From: Anagrus nilaparvatae
Lineage: Eukaryota > Arthropoda > Insecta > Hymenoptera > Mymaridae
Assembly (NCBI GenBank): GCA_022575985.1
Contig: JAKSXM010000147.1
Location: 18,076,001-18,140,000 of the forward strand
Length of the DNA: 64,000 nucleotides
Reading direction: 5' to 3'
In this document: positions 1-11,239 of the stretch, piece after piece
Layout of the letters: the number at the start of each line of letters is the position of its first letter
Numbering within the stretch: the first letter of the stretch is position 1
The notes under the pieces: generated by a model
Database searches by the model: none
The model's input: the letters and a program-made list of their open reading frames with translations, nothing else
Told to the model about the DNA's origin: nothing
Program-made: the position numbers and the translations under genes

Positions 1-1062
1 AAATCTACTGTACCTATTTTAGGCACTGAGCGGCGTTAGGTCGACATTTTAAAAACAGAAAAATTGAAATAAAAGTAGATTAACGGTAAGTTTTTTGAAA
101 TTTTTTTCTCTTAAAAGTTGTTATTTATTAAAACAAAGAAAATGAGACCACTTGCGTTATAATTGGTTGATTTCTTAAAAAGTTTTGTGGGTGCTATGTA
201 GTTTTTAAAAATGGGTAAAAAACGGCTACTTTGACTGATGATATCTCTGAACCTACATATCCAAAATAAAAAAGTTTTAGTGCAAAATGGTAGTCTTTTG
301 ATACATAATAAGTGTGCCCTTCGTATAAAAAAATCTAGCACTTGTAAAATTTTTTAAAAGCTCAAAGATTAGTACAAGATCGTTACTCAGTGAAGAATAT
401 TGTATATTCTTTACTTTAAAATATTTAATAAGGTAATGTTTAATTTTTAAATTTGGAATTATGTAAAAAAAGTTTTTATAAAATTGTAAAATATTGTAAA
501 ATTTTTAGCCTTGATAATGAAGACTGAAGGTCTTCGAAACGTGGGCAATTTATTGAAAAAATAAAGCAAATTGTTAGCTCGGAAATCAAATATTTTTATT
601 TAATATCAAGGGATTTGATTGAGTAGTTTCGGATTTAGCAATTTTCGGGTATTAATTCTCTTAAAAAAATGGGTCAAAATTTGTCTCAGAATTACCCTTA
701 AAATTGCTAAATCCGAAACTACTCAATCAAATTCCTTGATATTTGGCACACTCATTACGTATCAAAAGACTACCATTTTGCACTAAAACTTTTTTATTTT
801 GGATATGTAGGTTCAGAGATATCATCAGTCAAAGTAGCCGTTTTTTACCCATTTTTAAAAACTACATAGCACCCACAAAACTTTTTAAGAAATCAATCAA
901 TTATAACGCAAGTGGTCTCATTTTCTTTGTTTTAATAAATAACAACTTTTAAGAGAAAAAAATTTCAAAAAATTTACAGTTAATCTACTTTTATTTCAAT
1001 TTTCCTGTTTTTAAAATGTCGACCTACCGCCGCTCAGTGCCTCAAATGGGCACAGTAGATTT
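1..1062. mobile_element. Long inverted-repeat (foldback-like) element, left edge at or beyond window start
   Basis: Bases 1-318 are the near-exact reverse complement of 745-1062. A second nested inverted pair lies inside (about 602-650 with 696-743), so the whole unit could fold into one long hairpin around a 319-601 spacer. The open frames in the two arms are mirror copies of each other and are not genes. The spacer contains only AT-rich sequence. Because pairing is still perfect at base 1, the true left end may lie outside the window, and no target duplication can be read. Confidence 0.8.
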
Positions 1063-1199
1063 ACAGAGTTGAAAAGGCCAATGAAAATAAAAAACTAGAC
1101 CTTTTTCCAGTCAATTTGAGAAAACCAAAATCTTTTTTAGTTGCCACCATTTTTGGACAGAGGGGGGTGGCCGGGTTGAGAAATAATCGCCCATATACA

Positions 1200-2520
1200 A
1201 ATTGATCCCCAGGGATCAAAATGGACTGTAAGGGTAAAAAATGGGTTCAGCATAATAGAAGAAATACGACCATGTAAAATCGGCTATCTCTAGTGAAATC
1301 GTAAAACGTAGCCTTTGGGATAAAATAAAAGTTTGATTCTTAAGTTGGATCAATTTGTAGAACAGAATCTCATTTTTGACCGATCAGGCCTAATAGGTCC
1401 CTGGATGGCTGATTTTTATATAATTATTTTATAATTCTAGACCCATTTTTTAACACTAGAGTCTTTTTTTATCCCTGGGGATCAATTTGAACATCCGGAT
1501 TTCATTTTTACCCGGTTGGGCCAATAGGCACCTGGATAACCGATTTTATCCATTGGTGTTTATTTTATTATTCTCTACCCATTTTTTACCCCAATAGTCT
1601 ATTTTAAATATCTTTTGGTATTTATTTTATCATTTTCGACCCATTTTTTACGCCAGCAGTCCATGTTGGTGCCTAGGAATCAATTTATACATCAGGATTT
1701 CATTTTTACCCAGTTGGGCCCAATATGCCCCTGGATGGCCGATTTTATTAGTTATTGGTAATTATTTCATCATAATGAAGCGATTTTTTACCTCTATAGT
1801 CGATTTTCATCCCTGGGGATCAATTTGTTAATCAGTTGGTATTTCTATTGTCGTTCTCGACCCATTTTTCACGCCAAAAGTCCATTTTCGTCCCTAGGAA
1901 TCAATTTATACATAAGAATTTCATTTTTATCGATAGACCCAATGGGCCCCTGGATGGCCAAATTCATCTGGTAGTATTTATCATATCATACTGGACCCAT
2001 TTTTTACCTTTCTAGTCCATTTTCATTCCTGGGGTATGATTTATACACCAGGATTTAATTTTTTCCCGATTGGGCCCAATTGGCCTCTGGAAGACAGATT
2101 TGATCAATTGGTATTTATTTTATCATGCTGGATCCATTTTTTACCACTACAGTCCATTTTTGTCCCTCGAGATCAATTTGTAAATCAATATCTCATTTTT
2201 TCCCAATTGGGCCCAATGGGCCCTGAGACAGCTAATTCTATCCGTTGGTATTTATTTTATCATTCTCAACCCGTATATTACCCCAACAGTCCATTTCCGT
2301 CCCTAGGAATCAATTTATACATCAGGATTTAATTTTTATCCGGTTGGGCCCAATGGGCCCCTGGACGTCTGATTTTATACGTTGGTATTAATTTTGTCAT
2401 GCTGGACCCATTTTTTACCCCTATAGTCCATTTTCATCCTTGGGGTTCTATTTATACATCAAGATTTAATTTTTTCCCGATTGGGCCCAATAGGCCCCTA
2501 AGGGGTTATTTTGTACAGTT
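1200..2520. repeat. Tandem array, period about 140 bp
   Basis: Roughly nine degenerate copies of a unit containing 'gggcccaatgggcccctgga', 'gacccattttttacccc' and 'agtccattttcgtccctggg' follow each other. Spacing between the 'ttttttacc' landmarks is mostly 130-140 bases, with two short units. Open frames across it are fortuitous. Confidence 0.75.
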
Positions 2521-3789
2521 GAGTAGAAAATAATTCCCCTGACTATACGTAGGGCCCATTTCTTATGTGCTAATTAATGTTTTGTTAAAAAAAAATTTTA
2601 AAAAAATTTCTGTATACAGTGTCTGTATTCCGCGAAAAACTGTATGCAGGGCTGTATACAGTGGCTTTGTACGGGCATTGTCACGTGATCATCGCTTCAA
2701 GCTTTTTGGCGCCGCCTTTCCAGATGTCAAGCAGTTCAGTCAGCGGCCATATTGCATACTCAATCTTTCTGCTAAATGTCACCAAGTAGGATGTCTTTTT
2801 CTTCTCATCTTTGTTTAAAAAGATACGTAATTATATTTGTCCATTATTATACATATAATTAAAATACAAACTAATATCACTAGTAAGTCATTATTATTAT
2901 TAGTGATACTATTATTTTTTATTATAATTATTCTCAAAATATATAATTAATAAATAGCATAAAATTAAATTAAATGTTGTGCAATGTTAATAATTATACA
3001 AATTTTATAACTATATACTCTCTCTTATATATGCTCTTTCTCCCACTCATGTGTAGAAATTGTTATTGTCGAACACATTTAAAAAAGAAATTTTTAAATT
3101 TTAAAATAAAAATTATTCATTAAAAATAATATTTTAAAAATGATAATTTATGCGATAATAATTAAACTGTTATTTCATTAAAATATTTAAACTCTCGTGT
3201 AACTTAAAAGTGATCGTAATTATATAAATGTACTGTCATGACTGTCATGTGTTAAAAAGAGATAGAGATGTTCAAATTTTTATATAGAAAGAGATAGAGA
3301 TGTTCAAACTTTTCTTTTACGCTAACTTTTTTTTCTTTTTAAAGCAGTAATAGTTTAATAGTCTTGATTTGTACAAATACTCATACACAAATTAAAATTA
3401 ATTTAAAAACCTAATAATAGAAAAATCTTTGTAATCTACAGGTCATACGAGGAAATAAAGTTCGTAGTCTTGCTTGTACCTAAAAAAGCAATCGATGCAA
3501 TTCTGCACTTTATTCCCTTCGGTGACTTTTTTACATGAGATTTTTCTATTTTTTATTTTCATTTTCTTAATTCCGCGACAGAATGTCAAGTTTGTGTGCA
3601 CGATAACTCTTTAATGATATTGCCGATTCAAAATTTCACAGATGGTATCAAATAAGACAAAGACGAACTGCTTAAATTTGTAGCCCATTTGGTACGCACA
3701 TTTAAGAATAATAGCAAAAACTCTAACTCCTCATCAAAAAATTACTTTTTTAAAATTTAAATATTGAGAGTTTCGATATTTACGAATAA
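2521..3789. other. AT-rich spacer without recognised genes
   Basis: I see no supported gene. There is a short region of higher GC (2540-2790) with repeated 'ctgtatacag'-like words and a 31-base near-duplication 'aaagagatagagatgttcaaa' around 3255-3310. The rest is AT-rich filler. Confidence 0.5.
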
Positions 3790-5610
3790 AAAAGAACTTT
3801 TCACATTACCTAGGGGTATTCGATGTTAAAAAAAACATTTTTTTTAATAAAATTTTTAATTTTTCAACCCAACATATTTTCCAATTTTCCAAGATAGCGG
3901 ACCATTAAACTTAAAAAAATTAACTTCTAACTTTACAAAGGGTTTTTAAGGCGAGAAGAATGAATTTTGCATGGAAAATATTTAATTTTTCAACTCAACA
4001 TGTTTTCCGATTTTCCAAGATGGCGGACTAAAAACTTGAAAAATCAACTTTTCACATTACAAGGAGGATTTTCAAAGCGAAAAAAATGAATTTTGGGTGG
4101 AAAACATTCAATTTTTCAAATCCACATAATTTTCAATTTTCCAAGATGGCGGATTGAAAAACTTGAAAAAATCAATTTTTCACATTACAAAGGAGTTTTT
4201 TAGGGCAAGAAAAATAAATATTGGGTGAAAAATATTCAATTTTTCAACACAACAAATTTTCTGATTTTTCAAGATGGCGTACAATTAAATTTAAAAAAAT
4301 TAACTTTTAACTTTACAAGGGAGTTTTTGGGGCAAGAAATATGAATTTCCGGTCAAAAATATTTTATTTTTCAACCCAACATATTTCCAAAATTCCAAGA
4401 TAGCGGACCATAAAATGTAAAAAAATTAACTTTTAACCTTACAAGGGGGTTTTTGGGGCAATAGATATGAATTTTCGGTCGAAAATATTTAATTTTTCGA
4501 CCCAACATATTTTCTGATTTTCCATGATAGTGAACTTTTCCAAGACCATTAAACTTAAAAAAATTAACTTTCAACCTTACAAAGGGGTTTTTTGGGAAAG
4601 AGATATGAATTTTCGGTCGAAGATATTTAATTTTTCAATTCAACACATGTTCCGATTTTCCAATATGGCGGACCATCAAAATTAAAATAATCAACTTTTA
4701 AGTTTACAAGGGGGTTTTTTAGGGTGAGAAAAATAAATTTTAAGTGGGAAATATTTAATTTTTAACCCAACATATTTTCCAATTTTCCAAGATGGCGGAC
4801 TGAAAAACTTGAAACAATCAACTTTTCATATTACAACGGGATTTTTTAGAGCGAGAAAAATGAGTTTCGGGTGAAAATATTGAATTTTTTAATCCAACAT
4901 ATTTTCCAATTTTCCAAGATAGCGGACCATTAAACTTAAAAAAATTAACTTCTAACTTTACAAAGGGTTTTTAAAGCGAGAAAAATGAATTTTGGGTGGA
5001 AAATATTTAATTTTTCAACAACATATTTACCGATTTTACAAGATGGCGGACTAAAAACTTGAAGAAATCAACTTTTCTCATTATAAGAGGGTTTTTTAAA
5101 GCGAAAAAAATGAATTTTGAATGAAAAACATTCAATTTCTCAAATCAACATATTTTCCAATTTTCCAAGATGGTGAATTGAAAAACTTTAAAAAATTAAC
5201 TTTTCACATTACAAGGAAGTTCTTAAAGTCTAAAAAAATGAATTTTGGGTAAAAAATATTAAATTTTTCAACCCAACATATTTTCCGATTTTCCATAATG
5301 GCGGACCATAAAACTTAAAAAAATTAACTTTTAACTTAACAAGGGGGTTTTTAAAGCGAGAAAAATGAATTTTGGGTGGAAAATATTTAATTTTTCAACA
5401 ACATATTTTACGATTTTACAAGATGGCGGACTAAAATCTTGAAGAAATCAACTTTTCACATTATAAGAAGGTTTTTTAAAGCGAAAAAAATGAATTTTAG
5501 GTGGATAATATTTCATTTTTCAACCGAACATATTTTCCAATTTTCCAAGATATTACAAAAGAGTTTTTTAGAACAATAAACATGAACTTTGAGTGGAAAT
5601 ATTTTTGACC
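3790..5610. repeat. Satellite-like tandem array with AAGATGGCGGA core, period about 125 bp
   Basis: About fourteen copies of a ~125-bp unit, each with 'ttttccaagatggcggac', 'aaaacttgaaaaaatcaact' and 'gagaaaaatgaattttgggt'. The same core word recurs at 29450-29850, 40500-42010 and in the foldback at 42898-43893, so it belongs to a dispersed family. No coding capacity. Confidence 0.85.
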
Positions 5611-5658
5611 AAAAATTCATAATTCTTACTCTAAAAACCCCCTTGAAAAGTTAAGTTA

Positions 5659-6300
5659 AACCTCCTGGAAATTTATTTGATAAAGAATATCAAAATATTT
5701 TCACTCAAGAATGTATTAGATGTAACAGATCATTTTATGACATTCATACAGATGAAAATAACATTTGTACTGATTGCGAAAAATCAAACCAATTTACTAC
5801 TGATAAAAATATAGATCCGGAATTAGTACCAGATGAATTACGTAATTTAAGTTATATAGAACAAATGTTAATAGCTAGGATCCATCCAATAATTACAATT
5901 TATTGAATTAAAGGAAATCAATATTCTTATTCTGGAAATATAATTAACTTTCGACAAAATATTGATGAGAATATAAACAAATTACCTATACATCCAAATA
6001 AATTACCATCTATATTAATTTTTCATATAAATACACAAGTGGATTTAGTGATTTCAAAGTGCGTTCTAAAAAAATTAAAAATGCACTTGTATGGCTTAAA
6101 TTAAATAATATATATTACAAAAATATAGAAATAGATGAAGATATTTTAAAACAATTACCAATTAATGGAAACATATGTAACGAATTACAATCTTTAGACA
6201 TAAATATAGTAGAAAATACAGTAAATAATTCTAACAAATCAAATAATTCATCTGAAATTTATGATAAAACAATAACTGAAACAAATATACCAAATATATA
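5659..6300 (+). pseudogene. Helitron replicase-helicase, N-terminal piece (degenerate)
   Basis: The reading frame gives a zinc-finger-like C-x2-C...C-x2-C start followed by 'PDELRNLSYIEQMLIARIHP' and a 'YSYSGNIINF' segment, which I recognise as the region that precedes the Helitron N-terminal domain in arthropod Helitrons. The frame is interrupted by an in-frame TGA at 5904-5906 and shifts near 6030, where it continues as 'FKVRSKKIKNALVWLKLNNI' up to about 6300. There a non-autonomous Helitron is inserted. The rest of the gene resumes at 7151. Inactive. Confidence 0.65.
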
Positions 6301-6305
6301 TATTA

Positions 6306-7115
6306 CTAGCTGCCTCCAGCTCGCTTCGCTCGCCTCGGCAACCGCCAAGGGGGCTGCGCCCCCTTGAACCCTGCCACTTAATTTTTCCAAAGATATGTTA
6401 TTTTAGGTTACTCAATTTTTTGTATAATAAACTTTTTTTACCCGAATTATTATATAAAATTTACTAAATCATAAAAATTACGCAAGTGGCAGTTGCTTCC
6501 CTCAATTACCAATTTTAGGTTTCTCCCTGATAATAGCTGTACAAGCTTCTTTTAGTGACTCTATTGAGCTACTAAATTAGTAGCCGGTAAGAATTACAAA
6601 TTTATATAATATTAGTCCTAAACTTTTATAATTTTCGAAAAATGATCTCTTAACAGATCGAACCGATTAACTTGAAAACTTAGGTGAATTCGTAAAAAAT
6701 ATGCCCGAATCGAATGAAACTCTTTTCCGCTGTAAAATTTTTCCTTACTTTTCTGTTTTTTATAAAAATTATAAATATATATTATATTAGTCCTAAATTT
6801 TTATAATTTTTGAAAAATGATTGTAACTTTTGACAGATTGAACCAATTACCTTGACTATTTAGGTGGATACGTAAGAAATATGCCCGAATCGAATGATAT
6901 TCTTTAAATTTGATAAAATTTTTTTTTTGGAAATTCAGTTTTTTCAAGATAAAAAATTTTTGTCGCTATCAAACGAAATAAAACCTAGCCTATGTTTTGA
7001 CCCGTAATTTTTGCCGTCTTTTGCTGTAAAACCGATGTCTGTAGCTTTTATCGTGTTCTCGTTTATGGCGTTCGGACAAACATACATAATTAAAGATTTA
7101 TATATATATATAGGA
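6306..7115 (-). mobile_element. Non-autonomous Helitron inserted in the Helitron gene
   Basis: Read on the minus strand the element starts TCCTATATATATATA after an A (7115) and ends in GC-rich hairpins followed by CTAG (6306-6309) and a flanking T, the A|TC...CTAG|T signature of Helitrons. The 3' end has two stem-loops, GGGGGCGCAGCCCCC and AGGCGAGCGAAGCGAGC. The insertion splits the reading frame of a coding Helitron. The 65-codon minus-strand frame at 6944-7141 is part of the Helitron 5' end and is probably not a gene. Confidence 0.75.
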
Positions 7116-7150
7116 TTAATCAAGATCATAAGATAAACCAAAAATTACAT

Positions 7151-7313
7151 CTAAATTACACAACATTAGAAAACAATCCAATTAATGAATTCACAACGGA
7201 AGGTTACATAGCTTGTGCATTCCCGCATTTATTTCGAGGAATAGCAGACTTTTCACAAATTAAAGAAATAAAAGTTACTTTAGATCAATATTTCAAACAT
7301 CTTCAAACTTATA
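7151..7313 (+). pseudogene. Helitron replicase-helicase, Helitron-like N domain piece
   Basis: In frame this segment reads through 'PINEFTTEGYIACAFPHLF' and 'QYFKHLQTY', typical of the Helitron-like N-terminal domain. It is cut at 7313 by a TA-targeting element (7314-7750). The frame resumes around 7774 with 'IFAQDPRFRFFFEYR', directly continuing the same domain. Confidence 0.65.
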
Positions 7314-7750
7314 ACCGGTTTGTGTACACACAACCAAAATGCATGGAACATGTTTACTTACATCTGTAATCTTACAGCATAGACACACAAAAAACAATAC
7401 AATTTCCTATTTTTATAATTTGTAATTATCACCTTTACTAAATGTTAAGATTCTAAACCCAAACTATTATGATTTCCTAAACGTGTATTATTCTAGGTCC
7501 CTAAATCAAAAATATTCTAAGTCCCTAAACCCGAATTATTCTAAGTCCCAAAATTGAAATTATTCCAAGTCCCATTTGACCCCCCCCCCTTAAATGGGAC
7601 ATATTTGACCCCCCCTTAAATGGGATAAATTTGACCCCCCCCCCCTTAAATGGGACAAATTTGACCCCCCCCCCCTTAAATGGGACATATTTGACCCCCC
7701 CTTAATTTTCCAGTTCCAAAGTACCCCCTCCCTATAAACATGTTCCATGT
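7314..7750 (-). mobile_element. TA-targeting minisatellite-bearing element, copy 1
   Basis: Begins ACCGGTTTGTGT and ends ACATGTTCCATGT, flanked by TA on both sides (7312-7313 and 7751-7752), and interrupts the Helitron frame between two segments that are continuous in the family. Inside are a row of ~22-base 'ttctaagtccctaaa' repeats (about 7440-7575) and four to five ~30-base 'aaatgggacatatttgaccc' repeats with C runs (7570-7700). No coding capacity. Related copies with the same termini occur at 8848-10646 (inverse orientation), 33811-34083 and 36731-36853. Confidence 0.7.
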
Positions 7751-7773
7751 TAATATACAGATAAAATTTTCGC

Positions 7774-8848
7774 ACAAGATCCAAGATTCAGATTTTTTTT
7801 TTGAATACCGTTATGCGTCATGGAATGTTACAAAAAGCAGGAATTTAGTTGAATAAATCGAAATTATAAGAATGCACTATAGAACAATTAAAAAACAAAT
7901 TAGAAAAGGATAAAAACTTCTGGTAACATATTATGGTTTATTCTTCTAAAATAAGATCTATCAACAGTTATTGGTATCAACGGTGTGACGAACTTATTAA
8001 TATGGTTAAACAGTTGAAAAAACCAACAATATTCTTTACACTTAGTGCTGCAGATCATCAATGGAATGATTTATATAAAATAATATGTCCAAATTATGAT
8101 CCAAATATTATAACTGACAAAACAAGAAATAATTGACGAAATGTCATTAATAGGTTTACGAACTTTATACCAAATAGAATCACGGTATAGAGAAATTTTT
8201 GCTAATGAAATTGATGAACCATTCGGTGGATTAATAATCTACTTATTCGGCGATTATAACCAATTAACACCCGTAGGAGATACAGCAATATTTAGTACAA
8301 AAAAACATACTGACAAAATGCAATCACAGGGAAAACTTGTTTTTAATGAGTTTCAGAAATAAAAAATGCACACCGACAAGAAGGTAATGAAACGCCATAC
8401 TCTAAATTATTGGATGGAATTGCAAACGCAGAATTGTCCCAGGAAAAATATGAAGCATTACAAAACAGACGGAAAACCATAATACCAAAAAATAAATTAG
8501 ATTTATTTGAAAATGTAATACACATTATACCCGAAATGCACAGAAGTAGATGAACATAACGAAAAATATTTAAAAAACACAGGAAACGCAGTAGCTCGCA
8601 TTGTAGGTACAAATGTACCCAATGTAGCCATGAGTTGTTCGGATGAAAAAGCTTCAGGATTACAAAATATCCTATATTTATCTAAAAATTATCGTGTAAT
8701 GTTAAGGGAAAACTTATGGACTGCTGGAGGTTTAATCAATGGTACTTTAGGTCATGTCAGAGAAAAAATTTATTCTGACAATGATTCACCGCCGCAATTA
8801 CCAGAAGCAATCATGGTAGAATTTGACAATTACCGAGGACCATATTAA
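7774..8848 (+). pseudogene. Helitron replicase-helicase, end of N domain and PIF1 helicase piece
   Basis: Segments recognised in order: 'IFAQDPRFRF' (7774 on), 'SYWYQRCDELINMVKQL' with 'PTIFFTLSAADHQWNDL' (7933-8136, Helitron-like N domain end), 'EPFGGLIIYLFGDYNQLTPV' (8141-8362, PIF1-type helicase, Walker-B-like DYNQ), and 'NYRVMLRENLWTAGGLINGT' (8630-8848, helicase motif V/VI region with the RNL-like block). Frames shift between blocks near 7860, 8140 and 8370-8630, with several stops. No Walker A motif is visible between 8000 and 8150. A TA element is inserted at 8848. Confidence 0.7.
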
Positions 8849-8899
8849 CATAGAACATGTTTATAGGGAGGGGGTACTTCAGAACTTGAAAATTAAGGG

Positions 8900-9295
8900 G
8901 GGTGGTCAAATATGTCCTATTTAAGGGGGGTGGTCAAATTTGTCCTATTTAAGGGGGGTGGTCAAATTTGTCCTATTTAAGGGGGGTGGTCAAATTTGTC
9001 CTATATAAGGTGGGTGGTAAAATATGTCCTATTTAAGGGGGGTGATAAATTTGTCCTATTTAAGGGGGTGGTCAAATTTGTCCTATTTAAGGGGATGGTC
9101 AAATTTTTCCTATTTAAGGGGGGTGGTCAAATTTGTCCTATTTAAGGGGATGGTAAAATGTTTCCTATTTAAGGGGGTTAGTCAAATATGTCCTATATAA
9201 GGGGGGTGGTCAAATTTGTCCTATTTAAGGGGGTGGTCAAATTTGTCCTATTTAAGGGGGGTGGTCAAATTTGTCTTATTTTAGGGGGGGGGGTC
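8900..9295. repeat. G-rich minisatellite, about 28-bp unit
   Basis: About fourteen copies of 'tatttaaggggggtggtcaa' plus 'atttgtcc'. The G5-G6 runs sit on the plus strand. The same word in inverse orientation (C runs) forms the shorter array in copy 1 at 7570-7700. Confidence 0.85.
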
Positions 9296-9570
9296 AAATG
9301 AAACTTAGAATAATTAGGAGACTTTGAAAAATCTTAAGAGCTTAAGGACTTAAGATAATACAGGTTTATGGACTTAAAATAATATCGATTTAGGGAATTG
9401 GAATAATTCAGGTTCAGGGACTTGGAATCATTCAGGTTCAGGGACTTGGAATAATTCAGGTTTAGGGAATCAAAATAGTTTGGGTTTAGAATCTTAACAG
9501 CTAGTAAGGTGATATTTACAAATTATAAAATTAGAAAATAGTATTGTAATATTGAGTAACATATGTATTA

Positions 9571-10574
9571 CAGGCGTCCTTATACGCGGTTAATGCGTTC
9601 CAAGAAGGTGCCGCGTATACGGAAACCGCGTATACGGAGACCAAGGTCTCATGGGAATAAGGGGGTTAGGTTCCAGACACTCCAAATTTCTAGGGTTAAA
9701 AATAATTTTTGGTTGTTTTTTTACTTTTATTGTATTTTTGTGTACTTATTTTTTAGTGTAATAGTAGTGTGATGCATGTCTGCTTAATCAGAGATTAGTT
9801 TAGAGAGATTTCCAGAGAGATAGGAGAAATCATCGCCGAAGCTATAACGTGGTTATTCACAATAGAAAGTAAAAAATTTTATGTGGAAGGGAAGTCGTCG
9901 GAGAAGTAGACAAGAAAAGGTATATGTAAAAATAACCATATAAAACAAAGACGCGAGAAAGTGACCACGTGACATCTTCTTAAAATAAAACGGGAATAAA
10001 TTAAATTTTATTCCCGTTTTATTTTACATCGCCGAAGCTGGTTTAATTTACACAGCAAACTGACCCAAGGCCGAAGAACTATGATGAATTTTATCTTTGT
10101 TGTCTTTTTCTGCAGAAAACTCATTGGTTTTGAATTTTCGCGCAACGGCTGTGACTCTATCTCCAGATTCATGCAAATTGAGGATTTTTAACTTCAAACC
10201 ATAATATTCAAAACATTCCTTGTTTTTTTATTTGGAGAATTTTTTTATTTGGGAGCCATAATTTCTGAAGAAATACTTGTAATAATTTTGCTTGCCTGAG
10301 AGATAGTGATATTTAATAAATGAGGTTAATTATGTTACAAAACAACACGGCCAGGCTGCTTTGTTTGAAAGTTCAAGCAACAAATAAATTTCAAGCAAAG
10401 CAGCCTGGTCGTGATTAAAAAAAGACAATCAGGAAAAATTTTTGCTTCGAATTTCCAATAGAACCCGCGTATACGGAGGAAAAGACCGCGCATAAAGAAG
10501 GATGGGAAAAATAGACAAACCGCGTATGAGCGAAACCCGCGTATATGGAAACCGCGCATTAGCAGGGACGCCTG
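9571..10574. mobile_element. TA-flanked TIR element (Tc1/mariner-like, non-autonomous)
   Basis: Terminal inverted repeats CAGGCGTCC...GGACGCCTG are flanked by TA (9569-9570, 10575-10576). The subterminal parts repeat CCGCGTATACGG-like palindromes on both sides. Internal perfect hairpins lie at 9979-10024 (AAAATAAAACGGGAATAAA arm) and 10343-10413 (CGGCCAGGCTGCTTTG arm). No transposase frame is present. The TA duplication fits the Tc1/mariner superfamily, but assignment is inferred from it alone. Confidence 0.7.
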
Positions 10575-10736
10575 TATAGTCCTGTATAGTCCTCAGCTGG
10601 AAGTAAACAAGTTCCATGCATTTAGGTTGTGTTTACACAAACCGGTTATAAGTTTTTATATAAAAATTTAATAAAATATAGAAATTAGATAATTCCACTA
10701 ACACGAACATGGACGCATAATAAACTACAATGCAGC

Positions 10737-10916
10737 AGAACACAAATTCCAGTTATGTTATCTTATTCGATAACAATACACAAGTCGCAAGGACAGACTA
10801 TTCATAATATATTTCTCCATATAGGAGACAGTGAAAAACAATTAGGCATAACTTACGTTGGATTAAGTAGAGTTAAATCAATTAACCATTTAATTTTAAT
10901 AAAAGATTATATATAA
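10737..10916 (+). pseudogene. Helitron helicase C-terminal tail
   Basis: Sixty codons in one frame with 'SITIHKSQGQTIHNI' and 'LGITYVGLSRVKSI', the conserved C-terminal PIF1/Helitron helicase motifs (TIHKSQG, YVxLSR), ending in TAA. It is the continuation of the pieces at 5659-8848, separated from them by the inserted elements. The C-terminal motif residues are unbroken, but the gene as a whole cannot be expressed as one protein. Confidence 0.75.
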
Positions 10917-10940
10917 TATAATCGTAAGTAAGTAACCCAG

Positions 10941-11192
10941 GGCCCAGATGCCAAACGTGTTTTTACATAGTACAGAGTTATACAGGTTTGTATAGGGGAC
11001 ACTTCTGTAAAAAATACTGCGAACTTTTAGTACTTTATAGTTTTCTGGCGTACCGACTCCATTTAAATAACATTAAGTCGGTACGACAGAAAATGCAGGG
11101 CGAATACAGCCACAATAGAAAATACACCTTGTAACACACAAGAGCGCGTATCTTCTCACAGGGCTGTAAAAAACACGTTCGGCATCTGGGCC
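10941..11192. mobile_element. MITE with GGCCCAGATGCC termini
   Basis: The left end GGCCCAGATGCCAAACGTGT is inverted at the right end (ggcatctgggcc, to 11192). An internal hairpin 'gtaccgact...agtcggtac' lies near 11050-11085. I cannot read a target duplication. Directly after it is an 18-20-bp palindrome (11195-11238) built of 'atcgtatctatatttattat' and its inverse. Confidence 0.6.
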
Positions 11193-11239
11193 AAGTCGTA
11201 TCTATATTTATTATACATAATAAATATAGATACGATTCT

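Larger units (their letters stand above)
8848..10646 (+). mobile_element. TA-targeting minisatellite-bearing element, copy 2 (with nested insertion)
   Basis: Starts ACATAGAACATGTTTATAGG and ends with an ACACAAACCGGT terminus, flanked by TA (8846-8847, 10647-10648). It is the inverse orientation of copy 1. It holds a long G-rich minisatellite (8900-9290) and 'gggacttggaataattcagg' repeats (9290-9500). A 1,004-bp TA-flanked element (9571-10574) is nested inside it, so the pre-insertion length was about 795 bp. It splits the Helitron helicase gene; the tail of that gene follows at 10737. Confidence 0.7.

Noticed and set aside
111..952. Two near-identical ~70-aa open frames on opposite strands (111-341 and 743-952)
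   Set aside because: They are the two arms of one inverted repeat; composition is low-complexity and no motif is seen.
2036..2332. 98-codon open frame rich in Pro/Phe
   Set aside because: It runs across the 140-bp tandem array and repeats with it, so it is not a gene.
7570..9290. Possible CRISPR-like array of regularly spaced ~28-30-base repeats
   Set aside because: Units are contiguous without unique spacers, and the context is a eukaryotic transposon; it is a minisatellite.
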